A DNA stretch of 64,000 nucleotides, taken from NCBI RefSeq assembly GCF_000739615.1, contig NZ_BATP01000047.1, positions 62,001 to 126,000 of the forward strand. Direction: 5' to 3'. This document shows positions 19,022 through 27,535 of this stretch, piece by piece. Made by a program: the position numbers and the translations under genes. Below the pieces are notes generated by a model. It ran no database searches. It was not told where the DNA came from and saw nothing but the letters and a program-made list of their open reading frames with translations. The DNA is from Haloferula sp. BvORR071. Its GTDB lineage: Bacteria; Verrucomicrobiota; Verrucomicrobiia; Verrucomicrobiales; Akkermansiaceae. Within the stretch, counting starts at the first letter, position 1. Each line of letters starts with the position of its first letter.

Positions 19022-19792
19022 ATGTTCCGCAAGCCGATCTTTGCCGCCAACTGGAAGATGAACAAGGGGCCCTCCGAAACGGAGGACTTCGCCCGCAGCT
19101 TCCTCTCCAAGGTCCAGAACCGGACCTTTCCTTGCGATATCGTGATCGCACCGCCCTTCGTGTCCCTGACCAAGGCTGCGGAAATCATGGGGAATGTCTC
19201 CAGCATCGCCCTCGCGGCGCAGAATTGCTCGCAGTTTGACTCCGGTGCCTACACCGGTGAGGTCAGCGCGATGATGCTCAAGGAGTTCTTCGTGCACTAC
19301 GTGATCCTCGGCCACAGCGAGCGTCGCGCGATCTACGGCGAGACCGATGAGGTGATCAACGCCAAGGTCCGCAAGGCCCGCGAGCTGAACATGAAGCCGA
19401 TCTTCTGCATCGGCGAGACTCTCGAAGAGCGCGAAACCGGCCGTCTGGAGAAGGTTCTCCGCACCCAGGTCAGCGCTGGCCTCCAAGGCCTCACGGAGCG
19501 CGACCTGCTCGACACCGTGATCGCCTACGAGCCCGTCTGGGCCATCGGCACCGGCGTCACCGCCAGCGCCGCCCAAGCGCAGGAAGCCCACGCTTTCGTC
19601 CGCTCCCTCGTCGCCGAGCAATTCGGCAATGACAGCGCCGCGAAGATCCGCATCCAATACGGTGGCTCGGTCAAGCCGAGCAACGCCGCCGAGCTGATGG
19701 CCTGCCCGGACATCGACGGTGCCCTCATTGGTGGTGCCTCGCTGGAGCCGCAGAGCTTCCTGGATATCATCCAGAACGGGGCTCCGGGTTGA
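19022..19792 (+). CDS. tpiA: Triosephosphate isomerase
   Basis: This 256-residue TIM barrel interconverts glyceraldehyde 3-phosphate and dihydroxyacetone phosphate. The active-site lysine is in AANWKMNKG (near residue 13), the electrophilic histidine in LGHSERR (near 97), and the catalytic glutamate in AYEPVWAIGTG (near 169). The phosphate-binding QYGGSVKPSNA and IGGASLEPQSF motifs are present. Length is normal for the family. It lies 44 bases behind pgk and is probably co-transcribed with it. The family-A hairpin just past its stop may end transcription. Confidence 0.98.
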   Translation: MFRKPIFAANWKMNKGPSETEDFARSFLSKVQNRTFPCDIVIAPPFVSLTKAAEIMGNVSSIALAAQNCSQFDSGAYTGEVSAMMLKEFFVHYVILGHSERRAIYGETDEVINAKVRKARELNMKPIFCIGETLEERETGRLEKVLRTQVSAGLQGLTERDLLDTVIAYEPVWAIGTGVTASAAQAQEAHAFVRSLVAEQFGNDSAAKIRIQYGGSVKPSNAAELMACPDIDGALIGGASLEPQSFLDIIQNGAPG

Positions 19793-19802
19793 TTTGGATT
19801 AG

Positions 19803-19830
19803 GAGAGCGGCTTTGCAAGCCGCTCTTCTC
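19803..19830. repeat. Dispersed palindrome, family A, copy 2 (possible bidirectional terminator)
   Basis: GAGCGGCTTTGCAAGCCGCTC forms a perfect 9-bp stem with a 3-base loop. It occupies the 40-base gap between convergent tpiA and the YiiX-like gene and could terminate both. A short TCTTCTC tail follows rather than a full T run. Confidence 0.75.
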
Positions 19831-19832
19831 GT

Positions 19833-20461
19833 CTAGCTCTTCTGAATCAGCACCTCCCGCAGCAGCGGCGAATCTGCCAGATCCCCTGGTGAGACCACCG
19901 GCTCCTCCTGCGGCAGCTTGTCCTCGGAGCCGTAGCGCTCCTTGATCATGGCCTTCACTTCCTCGGATTCGAGGGCGTAGTCGCGGAAGTGACGGGTGGG
20001 GCAGAGCTCCACGCCAGCCTTCTTGTAGACCTTCCAGACCAGCTCGGAGCAGTAGAGGGTCTCATCGTCCCAGCGGAACTGCTTGTCGTAGTTCAGGCCG
20101 ACTTGCTTGGCGCCCCACTCCCGGCCGGCGGCCATCGCTTCCGGACTGAGCTCCTGCTTCAGGCGGCGGACTTGGAAGGTTCCGGGCAGGCTGCGCTTCC
20201 GGAACTCGGCCAGCGGCGTGACCTTCACCGGCTGGGAGCCTCCAGCACCTTCCACTCGCCATTCTGCTCGAAGACCACCCCGCAATGCGTGAAGCGCGAG
20301 CCGGTCGCCTTGCGGACCGCCTCGGCTTGCTCGCCATTGCTGCTCTGGAAGACCACATCGCCGGTCTTCAAGGCGTAGTCGCCTTCTTCAATGGCATGGG
20401 CGAAAGGCGAGCTGAAGGCACAGGCTGCGGCCAATAGCGAAAAAGCGAAGCGACGGGGCAT
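19833..20461 (-). pseudogene. YiiX/YebB-like permuted NlpC/P60 peptidase, split by an apparent frameshift
   Basis: Two adjacent minus-strand frames together make one typical YiiX-like protein. The first (20461 to 20225) carries the signal peptide MPRRFAFSLLAAACAF, then GDVVFQSSNG, ATGSRFTHCGVVFEQNG and KVLEA. The second (overlapping, ending at 19833) continues SQPVKVTPLAEF, RRLKQEL, and LYCSELVWKVYKKAG, which holds the catalytic cysteine. The family's usual order is EA-QPVK-TPL, so the frames must be joined near 20237-20242. Adding one C to the CCC there restores an uninterrupted EAPQPVKVTPL. It could be a real mutation, a sequencing error in a C run, or a programmed shift. If intact, it would cleave cell-wall or lipid-linked amide bonds outside the membrane. 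Confidence 0.72.
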
Positions 20462-20547
20462 GATCGTGCTAGTTTACATCATTGCCGCCGCAGGCCAAAC
20501 GGGAAGTCACGGCGCTTCCGGACTTGGCTGGATTGTTAAAATGTGTT

Positions 20548-20553
20548 AAAGGA
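20548..20553 (+). promoter_or_regulatory. Ribosome binding site deciding the MauE/DoxX start
   Basis: AAAGGA lies six bases before the GTG at 20560. It favours that GTG over the ATG at 20482, from which a 26-residue N-terminal extension without membrane character would be translated. Confidence 0.5.
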
Positions 20554-20559
20554 ACGACC

Positions 20560-21048
20560 GTGCCACCCAGAAAATCACCCGATCCCGCCGCCTATGTGGC
20601 GTTGGCTCTGCGCGTCGTGCTGGGCGGGTGGTTCGTGTATAGCGGCTACAAGAAGATCTTCGTGGCCGGGTTGAGTGAGTACACCCGTGCGGTGGCGAAC
20701 TACAAGCTGGTCCACCCGCCGCTGGATGCAGTGGTGGCCTACACTGTCCCTTGGGTGGAGATCATTTCCGGGGCCCTCTTGGTGATCGGCTTGTGGAAAC
20801 GCGGCGCACTCTGGGTCATGGCGGGCCTGGTGGCGGTCTTTGCCTTCGGCGTCGGCCACGCGTGGCATGAGAACCTCAATATCGCCTGCGGCTGCGACGG
20901 GAATTCGACCGGCCCAGCCATGAACTACTCCCTCAAGTTCCTGGAATTTGGCGCCTACTGGTTGGCCATCTTCTTCATCTGGATCCTCAGCCGGAAGGGG
21001 AATGACTATGTCTTCGGCGGTACCCGGCTGAAACTGCCCGGACAATGA
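20560..21048 (+). CDS. MauE/DoxX-family four-helix membrane protein
   Basis: The 162-residue protein has four membrane spans (YVALALRVVLGGWFVYSGYKK, VEIISGALLVIGLW, ALWVMAGLVAVFAFGVG, FGAYWLAIFFIWIL) and the MauE/DoxX pattern RVVLGGWFVYSGYKKI. The CGCDG motif between spans 3 and 4 supplies the cysteine pair common in MauE-like proteins. Family members are linked to thiol redox chemistry or methylamine dehydrogenase maturation, but the role here is not determined. The GTG start at 20560 has a good AAAGGA site. It diverges from the YiiX-like gene. Confidence 0.75.
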   Translation: MPPRKSPDPAAYVALALRVVLGGWFVYSGYKKIFVAGLSEYTRAVANYKLVHPPLDAVVAYTVPWVEIISGALLVIGLWKRGALWVMAGLVAVFAFGVGHAWHENLNIACGCDGNSTGPAMNYSLKFLEFGAYWLAIFFIWILSRKGNDYVFGGTRLKLPGQ

Positions 21049-21169
21049 CGAATGCCGAATTCGTCATTCGGAAATTCTGAATCCGTCATTTCCACGCCAC
21101 CCCCACGAACGGGGGGCTGGCACTTTCGTTCCTTGAGCAACCGGAGCCTGTCTTACAGGTTATCCCTCC

Positions 21170-22474
21170 ATGCGCTGCCTGCCCCTCCTGCTGTCCTTCC
21201 TGATGGTCGCCGTCGCCCCGGCGCAAACCGCGGCGGTGCGGAAGGTGGTGCTCACGGGCAACAAGTCCGTCCACGAGAAGGCGGAGATGCTTGGCAAGAG
21301 CGCCTACAATTTCGATTCGCCGGATGCCTGGCTCTTCGTGGATGACCTGCCGCCAGCGAAGCTGATCTCCACCTACATGGACCGGCTGCTGGTGAACTAC
21401 GAGCCGGCGGTGCTGAACGCGAACGTCCGCGTGGCACAGTATGAGTCCGGCTGCGTGGTGATCCCACAGGGACCGAAGTTCCCGGCGATGACCGTGTATG
21501 ATGGCAAGTCGCTCAGCGGGCCATCGATGTCGCTGGAGTGCCACGTGAAGTACAACGACAGCAAGCTGGGCTCGATGAAGGGTGCGATCACATCCTTCAA
21601 GCTCAAGCATGGCTACATGGCTACGCTCGCGGAAAACGAGAACGGCAGCGGCTTCAGCAAGAACTACGTCGCGCAGGACCAGGACCTCGAGGTGAAGGAT
21701 CTGGGCAAGGAGCTGGATGGCAAGGTCCGCTTCGTCCGCATCTTCCCCTGGCACTGGACCAGCAAGAAGGGCATCGCCGGTGACATCCATCAGAAGCTGA
21801 ATGTCGGCTGGTACTACAATTGGAACCTCAACCAGAACTCCACCGCGGAGCTGGAGTATGTGCCGATCAAGCAGAAGAAGGACTGGCCGGGCCTCGATCA
21901 GGATTGGAAGGCGCGCGGCTCGACCCATCTGCTCGGCTTCAATGAACCGGACCGCCCGGACCAGGCGAAGATGACCACGGATGAAGCGATCGCCGCGTGG
22001 CCGCAGTTGCTGGCCACCGGCCTGCGGCTTGGCTCGCCCGCAGTGTCGGATGGCGGCTTGGGCTGGCTCTACGACTTCATGAAGAAGGCGGATGCGGCGA
22101 AGCTGCGCGTGGACTTCGTGGCGGTGCACTACTACCGCGCCGTCGCGGATCCAGGCGATGGCAAGGCAGCCGCGGCGCAGTTCTACAACTTCATCAAGGA
22201 GATCCACGAACGCACCGGCCGCCCGATCTGGATTACCGAGTGGAACAACGGCGCGAACTGGACCGGCGGCAAGGATCCGACCGAGAAGGACCAGGCGAAG
22301 GCCGTGGACGAGATGATCAAGATGCTCGACAAGACGCCCTTCGTGGAGCGTTACGCCCTCTACAACTGGGTCGAGGACGGCCGCATGGTGCAACGCAAGG
22401 ACGGCTCGCTGACACCCGCGGGCGAGATCTACCGGGACAAGGTTTCGCCCCTGGCTTACAAGCAGGAGAAGTAG
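21170..22474 (+). CDS. Secreted GH128-like glycoside hydrolase
   Basis: The 434-residue protein has a signal peptide (MRCLPLLLSFLMVAVAPAQ). A beta-rich N-terminal part to about residue 175 includes a crystallin-like stretch (MTVYDGKSLSGPSMSLE). A catalytic-core barrel follows, of the Glyco_hydro_cc/Asl1-like type. The acid/base is expected in LLGFNEPDRPDQ and the nucleophile in IWITEWNNG, with the conserved VGWYYNWN and VDFVAVHYY strands. Family enzymes cleave beta-1,3-glucans, so a laminarinase-like function is inferred. It stands alone, with the family-A hairpin directly after its stop. Confidence 0.8.
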   Translation: MRCLPLLLSFLMVAVAPAQTAAVRKVVLTGNKSVHEKAEMLGKSAYNFDSPDAWLFVDDLPPAKLISTYMDRLLVNYEPAVLNANVRVAQYESGCVVIPQGPKFPAMTVYDGKSLSGPSMSLECHVKYNDSKLGSMKGAITSFKLKHGYMATLAENENGSGFSKNYVAQDQDLEVKDLGKELDGKVRFVRIFPWHWTSKKGIAGDIHQKLNVGWYYNWNLNQNSTAELEYVPIKQKKDWPGLDQDWKARGSTHLLGFNEPDRPDQAKMTTDEAIAAWPQLLATGLRLGSPAVSDGGLGWLYDFMKKADAAKLRVDFVAVHYYRAVADPGDGKAAAAQFYNFIKEIHERTGRPIWITEWNNGANWTGGKDPTEKDQAKAVDEMIKMLDKTPFVERYALYNWVEDGRMVQRKDGSLTPAGEIYRDKVSPLAYKQEK

Positions 22475-22497
22475 GGAGAGCGGCGTTGCAAGCCGCT
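22474..22497. repeat. Dispersed palindrome, family A, copy 3
   Basis: GAGCGGCGTTGCAAGCCGCT, with the same flank GGGA as other copies, begins at the stop codon of the GH128-like gene. The stem has one mismatch relative to copy 2. Confidence 0.6.
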
Positions 22498-22906
22498 GCG
22501 GCGGTCCTGGGCATTTAGGTCCAAGAAGGGACCGGGATGGATAGGATGAATGGGATAAGAATGAGGTGCCGGGTCATCCCAAGGTTACCAACAACGGACG
22601 GCCCCACTGGGAGCGCCGCGCTTTAGCCGGCTTGGATGGTCGAGCGAACTCATCATCAAAGCCTGCCTAATCTCCCCTTCAAAAGAGTGGTAACGTAAGA
22701 GACGGGACGGGCGGATAGCGCTGCCGCGGAGGATGAGTAAGCCAGATAGAGCGGGCCGTCGGGTACCGCTCGGCCGGCTAAAGACCGGCGCACCCAGTGG
22801 GCCGTCCTGTTTGTTGGACACGAGACGATGATGCTGCGGTCAGAACCAAACCTTGCCCGGAATCCGCGGCTCTATTCTATTGAAACGTGAATCGACGGTG
22901 CCGCCC
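22475..22906. other. 432-base gene-free region with REP-like pair
   Basis: I see no supportable coding sequence here. It holds family-A copy 3, then a GGATGGATAGGATGAATGGG-type purine-rich stretch (22536-22560), then the inverted REP-like pair at 22588-22817, and about 90 bases of leader before the GH31 gene. Confidence 0.6.
22588..22817. repeat. Orphan inverted REP-like pair (BIME-like), related to the RAYT-associated repeat
   Basis: Two imperfect inverted arms of about 43 bases (22588-22630 and 22774-22817) bound a 143-base centre. Each arm has GGACGGCCCACTGGG-type sequence followed by the core CTTTAGCCGG. The same core GCGCTTTAGCCGG occurs in the repeats around the RAYT gene at 43184-44104. 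The arms differ from each other at several positions, so this is an old pair. There is no transposase gene inside. Confidence 0.65.
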
Positions 22907-25225
22907 ATGAGACTTTCCTTATTCTTCATTCAAAGCCTCGCCGTCGTCTTCGCGCTCACGCACGATGCGAAGGCTGCGGTGCTCACCACCGCTGGCCAGC
23001 CTGCTGAACTCGATGTTCGTGTTGCCGGTGCCCGCGCGCTGCGCATCACGCTCAAGCCGCTGAGCTACACGAAGGATTTTCCCGAAGGTCCCTTGTTGCC
23101 GGAGCGTGCCTATCCGGAGCCAGTGCTGCGCTTGAAAGAGATCACGGCACCGGTGCAGGCATCTGCCGGAGATCTGAAGATCGAGGTGAGCAGCGAGCCT
23201 CTCACCCTCCGCGTCCGCCGCCCCCAAGGCGATCTCATCCAGGAACTCGTCTTCGATCCCGATGGCAATGTCCGCTTCCATCTCGATGACCAGCCGGTGC
23301 TCGGCCTCGGCGAGGGCGGACCGCTGCCGCCGAAGGACCGCGATTGGAAAAAGGAACCCGTTGAGTTCGACCGCCGCGGCCGTTTGGAAACGATGGAGCC
23401 GCGTTGGCAGTCCGATGCCTATGGTTCGCGCAATCCGGTGCCGCTGCTGGTGGGCACCGGTGGCTGGGGGCTCTTCTTCAGCTCGCCTTGGGGCCGCATC
23501 GATCTGAGCAAGCCGGAGCAGGGGAGCTTCCTGCCAATCGCGAAGCAGGACCCGGCGAAAATGCGCCAGAACTTCGGTGACCAAGGCAAGCAGCTCGGCA
23601 AGGGCATCCCGCCGATGGACAGCATGGTGCCGGGTCTGGTCGATCTCTTCGTCTTCGATGCCAAGGAGCCCGCGGCCTTCATGAAGGATGTCGCGGAGAT
23701 CAGCGGGCCCGCGGTCATGCCGCCGAAGTGGGCGCTGGGCTACATGCAGTCCCACCGCACCCTGGAGGACGACAAGCAGATGCTCGGCATCGTCGATAGC
23801 TTCCGCGAGAAGAAGATCCCGCTCGATGCGGTCATCTACCTCGGCACCGGCTTCACGCCGCGCGGCTGGAACAAACCGCAGCCCTCCTTCGAGTTCAATC
23901 CGGAGGTCATGAAGCGTGATCCCGCCGAGTTCATCGCCGATGTCCATGCCCGCCATGCGAAAGTGGTGCTGCACATGGTGCCTTGGGATCGCAACAAGCT
24001 GCCGACCTTGCAGGGCAATATCCCGCCGCAGGAAGGCGAGGCCCGCGGGCCATCCCATTTGTTAGACTACTGGCAGCAGCACGAGCCCCTGGTGAAGATG
24101 GGCGTGGATGCCTGGTGGCCGGATGAAGGCGATTGGTTCGACCTCCACGAGCGCGTGAAGCGCCACCAGCTCTACTACCAAGGGCCGCTCTCGACCACGC
24201 CGGACCAGCGGCCTTGGAGCCTGCACCGCAATGGCTACCTTGGCATCGCGCGCTGGGGCGGCTGGGTCTGGTCGGGCGATACCCAATCGACCTGGAAGAC
24301 GCTGGAAGCGCAGATCGCGGTCGGACTCAATCATTCGCTCAGCCTCTCGCCCTACTGGGGCTCGGATATCGCCGGCTTCCTCTCGACGACGGAACTGACC
24401 GGCGAACTCTACGCGCGCTGGTTCCAGTTCGCGGCCTTCTGTCCTTCCTTCCGCGCGCACGGCCGCACTTGGTGGACGCGTTTGCCCTGGGGCTGGGGCC
24501 TCGATCATCACGGCCCGATCGAGGACAAGACCCCGCCGGAACTCTCCGCGCTGAACAACCCGGCGATCGAGCCGATCGCCAAGCGCTATGCCGAGCTGCG
24601 CTACCAATTGCTCTCTTACAACTACACGCTGGCTTGGGAAGCGCGGGACAAGGGCCTGCCCTTCATGCGGGCCTTGTGGCTGCATTATCCGGAGGACCAG
24701 AAGGCCCGCGGGATCGGCAATGAATACCTGTGGGGGAGGGACCTCTTAGTCGCGCCGGTCTTCGAAAAGGGCGCCACCGCACGGGAGGTCTATCTGCCCG
24801 CCGGGACTTGGTATGATTGGTGGACCGGCGAGCGCCGCGAAGGTGGGGCGACGATCACGCGTCAGGTGGATCTCGCCACCATGCCGATTTTCGTTCGTGC
24901 GGGAGCAATCGTGCCGGTGGATCCGATCCGCCAATACACCGCGGAGAAAGTGGATGAGCCGCTGACCCTGCGGATCTACGAGGGCGCGGATGGCAGCGCG
25001 CGGATCTACGAGGATGATGGGGATAGCTTGGGCTATCTCAAGGGCGATGCGGCGCTTGCCGGGATCCGCTGGGACGACAAGGCGCGGAAGCTTACGATCC
25101 AGCCGGAGGATGCTGGGCGGTATGGGCGGAAGGTGGGGGAGAAGACGATTCGGTGCGAGTTGGTGCCTTCGGGGGAGGGGAAGAGCGTGAGCTACTCTGG
25201 GGAGTTGGTGGAGGTGGGGTTCTAG
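22907..25225 (+). CDS. Secreted GH31 alpha-glucosidase
   Basis: This 772-residue glycoside hydrolase family 31 enzyme carries a signal peptide (MRLSLFFIQSLAVVFALTHDAKA). The N-terminal beta-sandwich includes FHLDDQPVLGLGEGGPLPP; the barrel begins at about residue 270. The nucleophile region reads VDAWWPDEGDW (near 400) and the acid/base region SGDTQSTW (near 456), with SPYWGSDIAGF and FAAFCPSFRAHG in the substrate site. The C-terminal part includes LAPVFEKGATAREVYLPAGTWYD and an all-beta domain. It should remove terminal alpha-linked glucose or a related sugar from oligosaccharides outside the cytoplasm. The ATG at 22907 is fixed by the signal peptide. Confidence 0.92.
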   Translation: MRLSLFFIQSLAVVFALTHDAKAAVLTTAGQPAELDVRVAGARALRITLKPLSYTKDFPEGPLLPERAYPEPVLRLKEITAPVQASAGDLKIEVSSEPLTLRVRRPQGDLIQELVFDPDGNVRFHLDDQPVLGLGEGGPLPPKDRDWKKEPVEFDRRGRLETMEPRWQSDAYGSRNPVPLLVGTGGWGLFFSSPWGRIDLSKPEQGSFLPIAKQDPAKMRQNFGDQGKQLGKGIPPMDSMVPGLVDLFVFDAKEPAAFMKDVAEISGPAVMPPKWALGYMQSHRTLEDDKQMLGIVDSFREKKIPLDAVIYLGTGFTPRGWNKPQPSFEFNPEVMKRDPAEFIADVHARHAKVVLHMVPWDRNKLPTLQGNIPPQEGEARGPSHLLDYWQQHEPLVKMGVDAWWPDEGDWFDLHERVKRHQLYYQGPLSTTPDQRPWSLHRNGYLGIARWGGWVWSGDTQSTWKTLEAQIAVGLNHSLSLSPYWGSDIAGFLSTTELTGELYARWFQFAAFCPSFRAHGRTWWTRLPWGWGLDHHGPIEDKTPPELSALNNPAIEPIAKRYAELRYQLLSYNYTLAWEARDKGLPFMRALWLHYPEDQKARGIGNEYLWGRDLLVAPVFEKGATAREVYLPAGTWYDWWTGERREGGATITRQVDLATMPIFVRAGAIVPVDPIRQYTAEKVDEPLTLRIYEGADGSARIYEDDGDSLGYLKGDAALAGIRWDDKARKLTIQPEDAGRYGRKVGEKTIRCELVPSGEGKSVSYSGELVEVGF

Positions 25226-25274
25226 CCACGGGTTGAGTCATCCGATTGCGACAGTCGCGATCCAAAAGGAATCC

Positions 25275-25604
25275 ATGAATCTGACCCCAATTTCGCTACC
25301 CTTTGCATCTCCGCCTTGGGCCTTGGCCGAACTCCACATTGAGCGCCAGGAATTGCGTGCCATGCTGGGGGAACCACATTTCGTCGAGACGGATTGGATG
25401 CGCACTTATGGTGGCGAGGAGGACCAGTGGGCGTTTGTGCTTCCATCCAGGCAATGGATTGGCGTGGTCCTGCGGGTGCCCTACGGGAGAGCGGTCCTTT
25501 ACGGCGATCCTGCGGAATTGGTCCCGGTTCTATCGGCTCTTGAGCTGCGGGAGGGTGATCCGCGGCTGGGGCCCTACGCGGATCCTTTCATTGAGGGGCT
25601 TTGA
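25275..25604 (+). CDS. Small conserved-looking hypothetical protein
   Basis: This 109-residue acidic protein has an AAAAGGA ribosome site six bases before the ATG at 25275, which supports that start. It has no signal peptide and no membrane span. It resembles small single-domain proteins of the immunity/SMI1 size class (GEEDQWAFVLPSRQWIGVVLRVPYGRAVLYGDP in two parts), but I cannot assign a family. It is downstream of the GH31 gene with 49 bases between. Confidence 0.55.
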   Translation: MNLTPISLPFASPPWALAELHIERQELRAMLGEPHFVETDWMRTYGGEEDQWAFVLPSRQWIGVVLRVPYGRAVLYGDPAELVPVLSALELREGDPRLGPYADPFIEGL

Positions 25605-25631
25605 CCCAAGTGAAGTCAGCGGAATTCCACT

Positions 25632-25662
25632 CTGTTAGGTCGGGCCTTTCGCCCTGAAAAGG
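25632..25662 (+). repeat. Dispersed repeat, family B, short copy
   Basis: CTGTTAGGTCGGGCCTTTCG continues as GCCCTGAAAAGG. The same GGTCGGGCCTTTGGCCCTGA sequence recurs at 28354-28378 and, mutated, at 26064-26090. It can fold through GGGC/GCCC. Confidence 0.6.
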
Positions 25663-25689
25663 TCGGTGGTGCCTGCCGCAGTCATCGTC

Positions 25690-25983
25690 TCAGCCGCTTT
25701 GGAGGACACTTTTCGTAGTCCAGCAATCGGAGCAGACAAAGACGTAGATCATGCCCACATCAGCAAGAGAGAATCGATCGCCAATCGAATCCAGCTGTCC
25801 ATAGAACTGCATTGGCTTACCGCAATCGCATTGCGGAGTATTATCTCCCTGAAGCCAATCAGGAAAGCCTCCAACTTTGTGCCGCGTCCCCACCACTGGA
25901 GACGCCCATCGGAAACCGATCGCGTCTTTGGCCGAATCCGTCTGAGGAGAGGGAACGAGCGGAATTTCGGGTATCTGCTCCAT
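25690..25983 (-). CDS. Small zinc-finger-like hypothetical protein
   Basis: The 97-residue protein starts at the ATG at 25983 (MEQIPEIPLVPSP). Its C-terminal half has CDCGKPMQFYGQLDS and then IYVFVCSDCWTTKS, two cysteine pairs in the spacing of a small zinc ribbon, as in DUF1963-type proteins. A longer frame upstream reads through the family-B repeat and is not real coding. It lies between two family-B repeats. The function is unknown. Confidence 0.55.
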   Translation of the reverse strand: MEQIPEIPLVPSPQTDSAKDAIGFRWASPVVGTRHKVGGFPDWLQGDNTPQCDCGKPMQFYGQLDSIGDRFSLADVGMIYVFVCSDCWTTKSVLQSG

Positions 25984-25992
25984 CGTTATTCC

Positions 25993-26099
25993 ATTCTGTT
26001 GGATCGGGCCTTCAGCCCTCGATTTATGGCGATGCTTTTCCTGGGCCGTTGGCCCAGGCTGGTATAGGTCCAGCCTTTGGCCCTGAAGAGGGAGATGCG
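25993..26099 (+). repeat. Composite dispersed repeat, family B, long copy 1
   Basis: The 107-base element reads GGATCGGGCCTTCAGCCCTC, then a TGGCGATGCTTTTCCTGGGC block with a GGGCC-GTT-GGCCC hairpin, then TATAGGTCCAGCCTTTGGCC and CTGAAGAGG. A second copy in the same direction lies at 28201-28390, where the last part is separated by about 94 extra bases. Confidence 0.7.
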
Positions 26100-26248
26100 T
26101 GGGTAGTGGCCTTGAGCATTTTATAAAAATCTGTAGCCCGGTTGAGGACCTCACAGTGCGGCACAGGTAAGAGTGATCAGCGGTTCTTTCACGGTGATAT
26201 CTTTCAGTGAGTGAATTGGGTTGTCGCTTGATTTCGATGCCTTCGCGC

Positions 26249-27475
26249 TCATCGCTTCTGGATCAGCGCTTCCGCAAAGGCCCGGCCCATTAGCGCGAAG
26301 GTCTTCCCGCAGCCGAGGTAGTGGTAGCCGGCGTTGGACGCGCCGCGCTTCCACAACGCGGCTTCGGCGGGGGTGATGATCTCGGCTTCGTATTTCTTCA
26401 GGTAGTCGCGCTTTTGCTCCTCGGTCATCATGCCGTCGGCGTTGGCGTGGTCTTTGTGCTTTGAGTTCAGGAAATGTTCCATCTGGGCTACCTTCGCGCG
26501 TTTCTTGTCGATCGCGTCGAGTTCATCCGACCAAAACGGCGCGGTCTCCACGGCGAAGACGTTGCCTGCGAATTCCGGCAGCGCCGCAGGAGCAGCCATC
26601 GCTTTGCGAAACTCGATGGTGTCCTTGTCTGCGTGCACACCGCCGACGCCCAGGACCCCGATGACGAAGGGCATCTTCGGAGCGCCCACATCACGCCGCA
26701 CGTCGCGGATGAAATGCGCGAGCCACTCGCTATAGAGGTCGAAGCGGCCGGGCATGCCGTGATCCGGATACACGTGGCCGTCCACCATGTCGTTGAAACC
26801 TTGCAGCCAGACGAAGCCCGCCATCTCGTAGCCTTGCGCTGGGTTGTAGCCCGGCACGACGCGCGCGGGGTCGGCGAGCACCCTTTTCACATGCTCGATC
26901 ATCAGCCCGTAGAAGCGTCCCGTGTCCTTCTTCTTCTCGGCGAGCCACACATCCATGTCCTTCGGGACGCCGTGCCCCGGCGGGCCGTAGTAGAGCTTCT
27001 TTTGGTAATCATTGAGCTGATACGGTCCCGCGCTCGGCGGACGAAAATCCGTGTGCAGACTCTTCCCGCCCCATGCCGTCTTGATGATGAGCACCGGCTC
27101 CTCGAGCGCCGCATCCATCGTGAGGCCGAACGTGAACTCCGGCCCGATTTTCCCGCCGTCCTGCGTCGGATGATCGCCTCTCGCGCCATATCCCGCCGTC
27201 AACTTGCCAATGCCTTCGCCGTTGGCACTCCCATCGTAGGGGCCGGTGAAATACGAAATCCACGCACGCTCGCAGACGCTTGGTTTCCCATCCGCCCCAC
27301 GCATCATTTTCAAGAGCGGCGCGGTCGCCGGGTCATCGCCGATATAGTCGAAGGTCTCGACCTTCGCGTGCCCCTCCATGTTCGACTGCCCGGCGAGGAT
27401 GAAGACCTTCAGCGGCTTCGCGTGGAGTGGTCCCGCGAGGAGGAGGGTGATAAGCGACAAGCTCGTGATTTTCAT
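26249..27475 (-). CDS. Secreted SGNH/sialate O-acetylesterase-like hydrolase
   Basis: The 408-residue protein has a signal peptide (MKITSLSLITLLLAGPLHA) and the catalytic serine motif FILAGQSNMEGH near residues 26-37, as in CE6/DUF303 acetyl esterases. Conserved KTAWGGKSL, VWLQGFNDM and the C-terminal histidine in NAGYHYLGCGK complete the expected catalytic triad region. Family enzymes remove O-acetyl groups from sugars such as sialic acid or xylan, so it probably prepares extracellular glycans. The tspO gene lies upstream on the same strand (60 bases). The pair is bracketed by family-B repeats. Confidence 0.86.
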   Translation of the reverse strand: MKITSLSLITLLLAGPLHAKPLKVFILAGQSNMEGHAKVETFDYIGDDPATAPLLKMMRGADGKPSVCERAWISYFTGPYDGSANGEGIGKLTAGYGARGDHPTQDGGKIGPEFTFGLTMDAALEEPVLIIKTAWGGKSLHTDFRPPSAGPYQLNDYQKKLYYGPPGHGVPKDMDVWLAEKKKDTGRFYGLMIEHVKRVLADPARVVPGYNPAQGYEMAGFVWLQGFNDMVDGHVYPDHGMPGRFDLYSEWLAHFIRDVRRDVGAPKMPFVIGVLGVGGVHADKDTIEFRKAMAAPAALPEFAGNVFAVETAPFWSDELDAIDKKRAKVAQMEHFLNSKHKDHANADGMMTEEQKRDYLKKYEAEIITPAEAALWKRGASNAGYHYLGCGKTFALMGRAFAEALIQKR

Positions 27476-27535
27476 TGTGAAGGGAGGTGATGAGGTCGTG
27501 GGAGATGGCGATGCATGACCAAGTCGTCCGATGGA

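Noticed and set aside
22588-22817. A possible CRISPR or attachment site.
   Set aside because: There are only two inverted arms, not direct repeats with spacers, and no integrase or cas gene is near.
26151-26354. A 67-residue minus-strand frame overlapping the end of the SGNH esterase.
   Set aside because: It is a shifted frame of the esterase C-terminus without its own start context.
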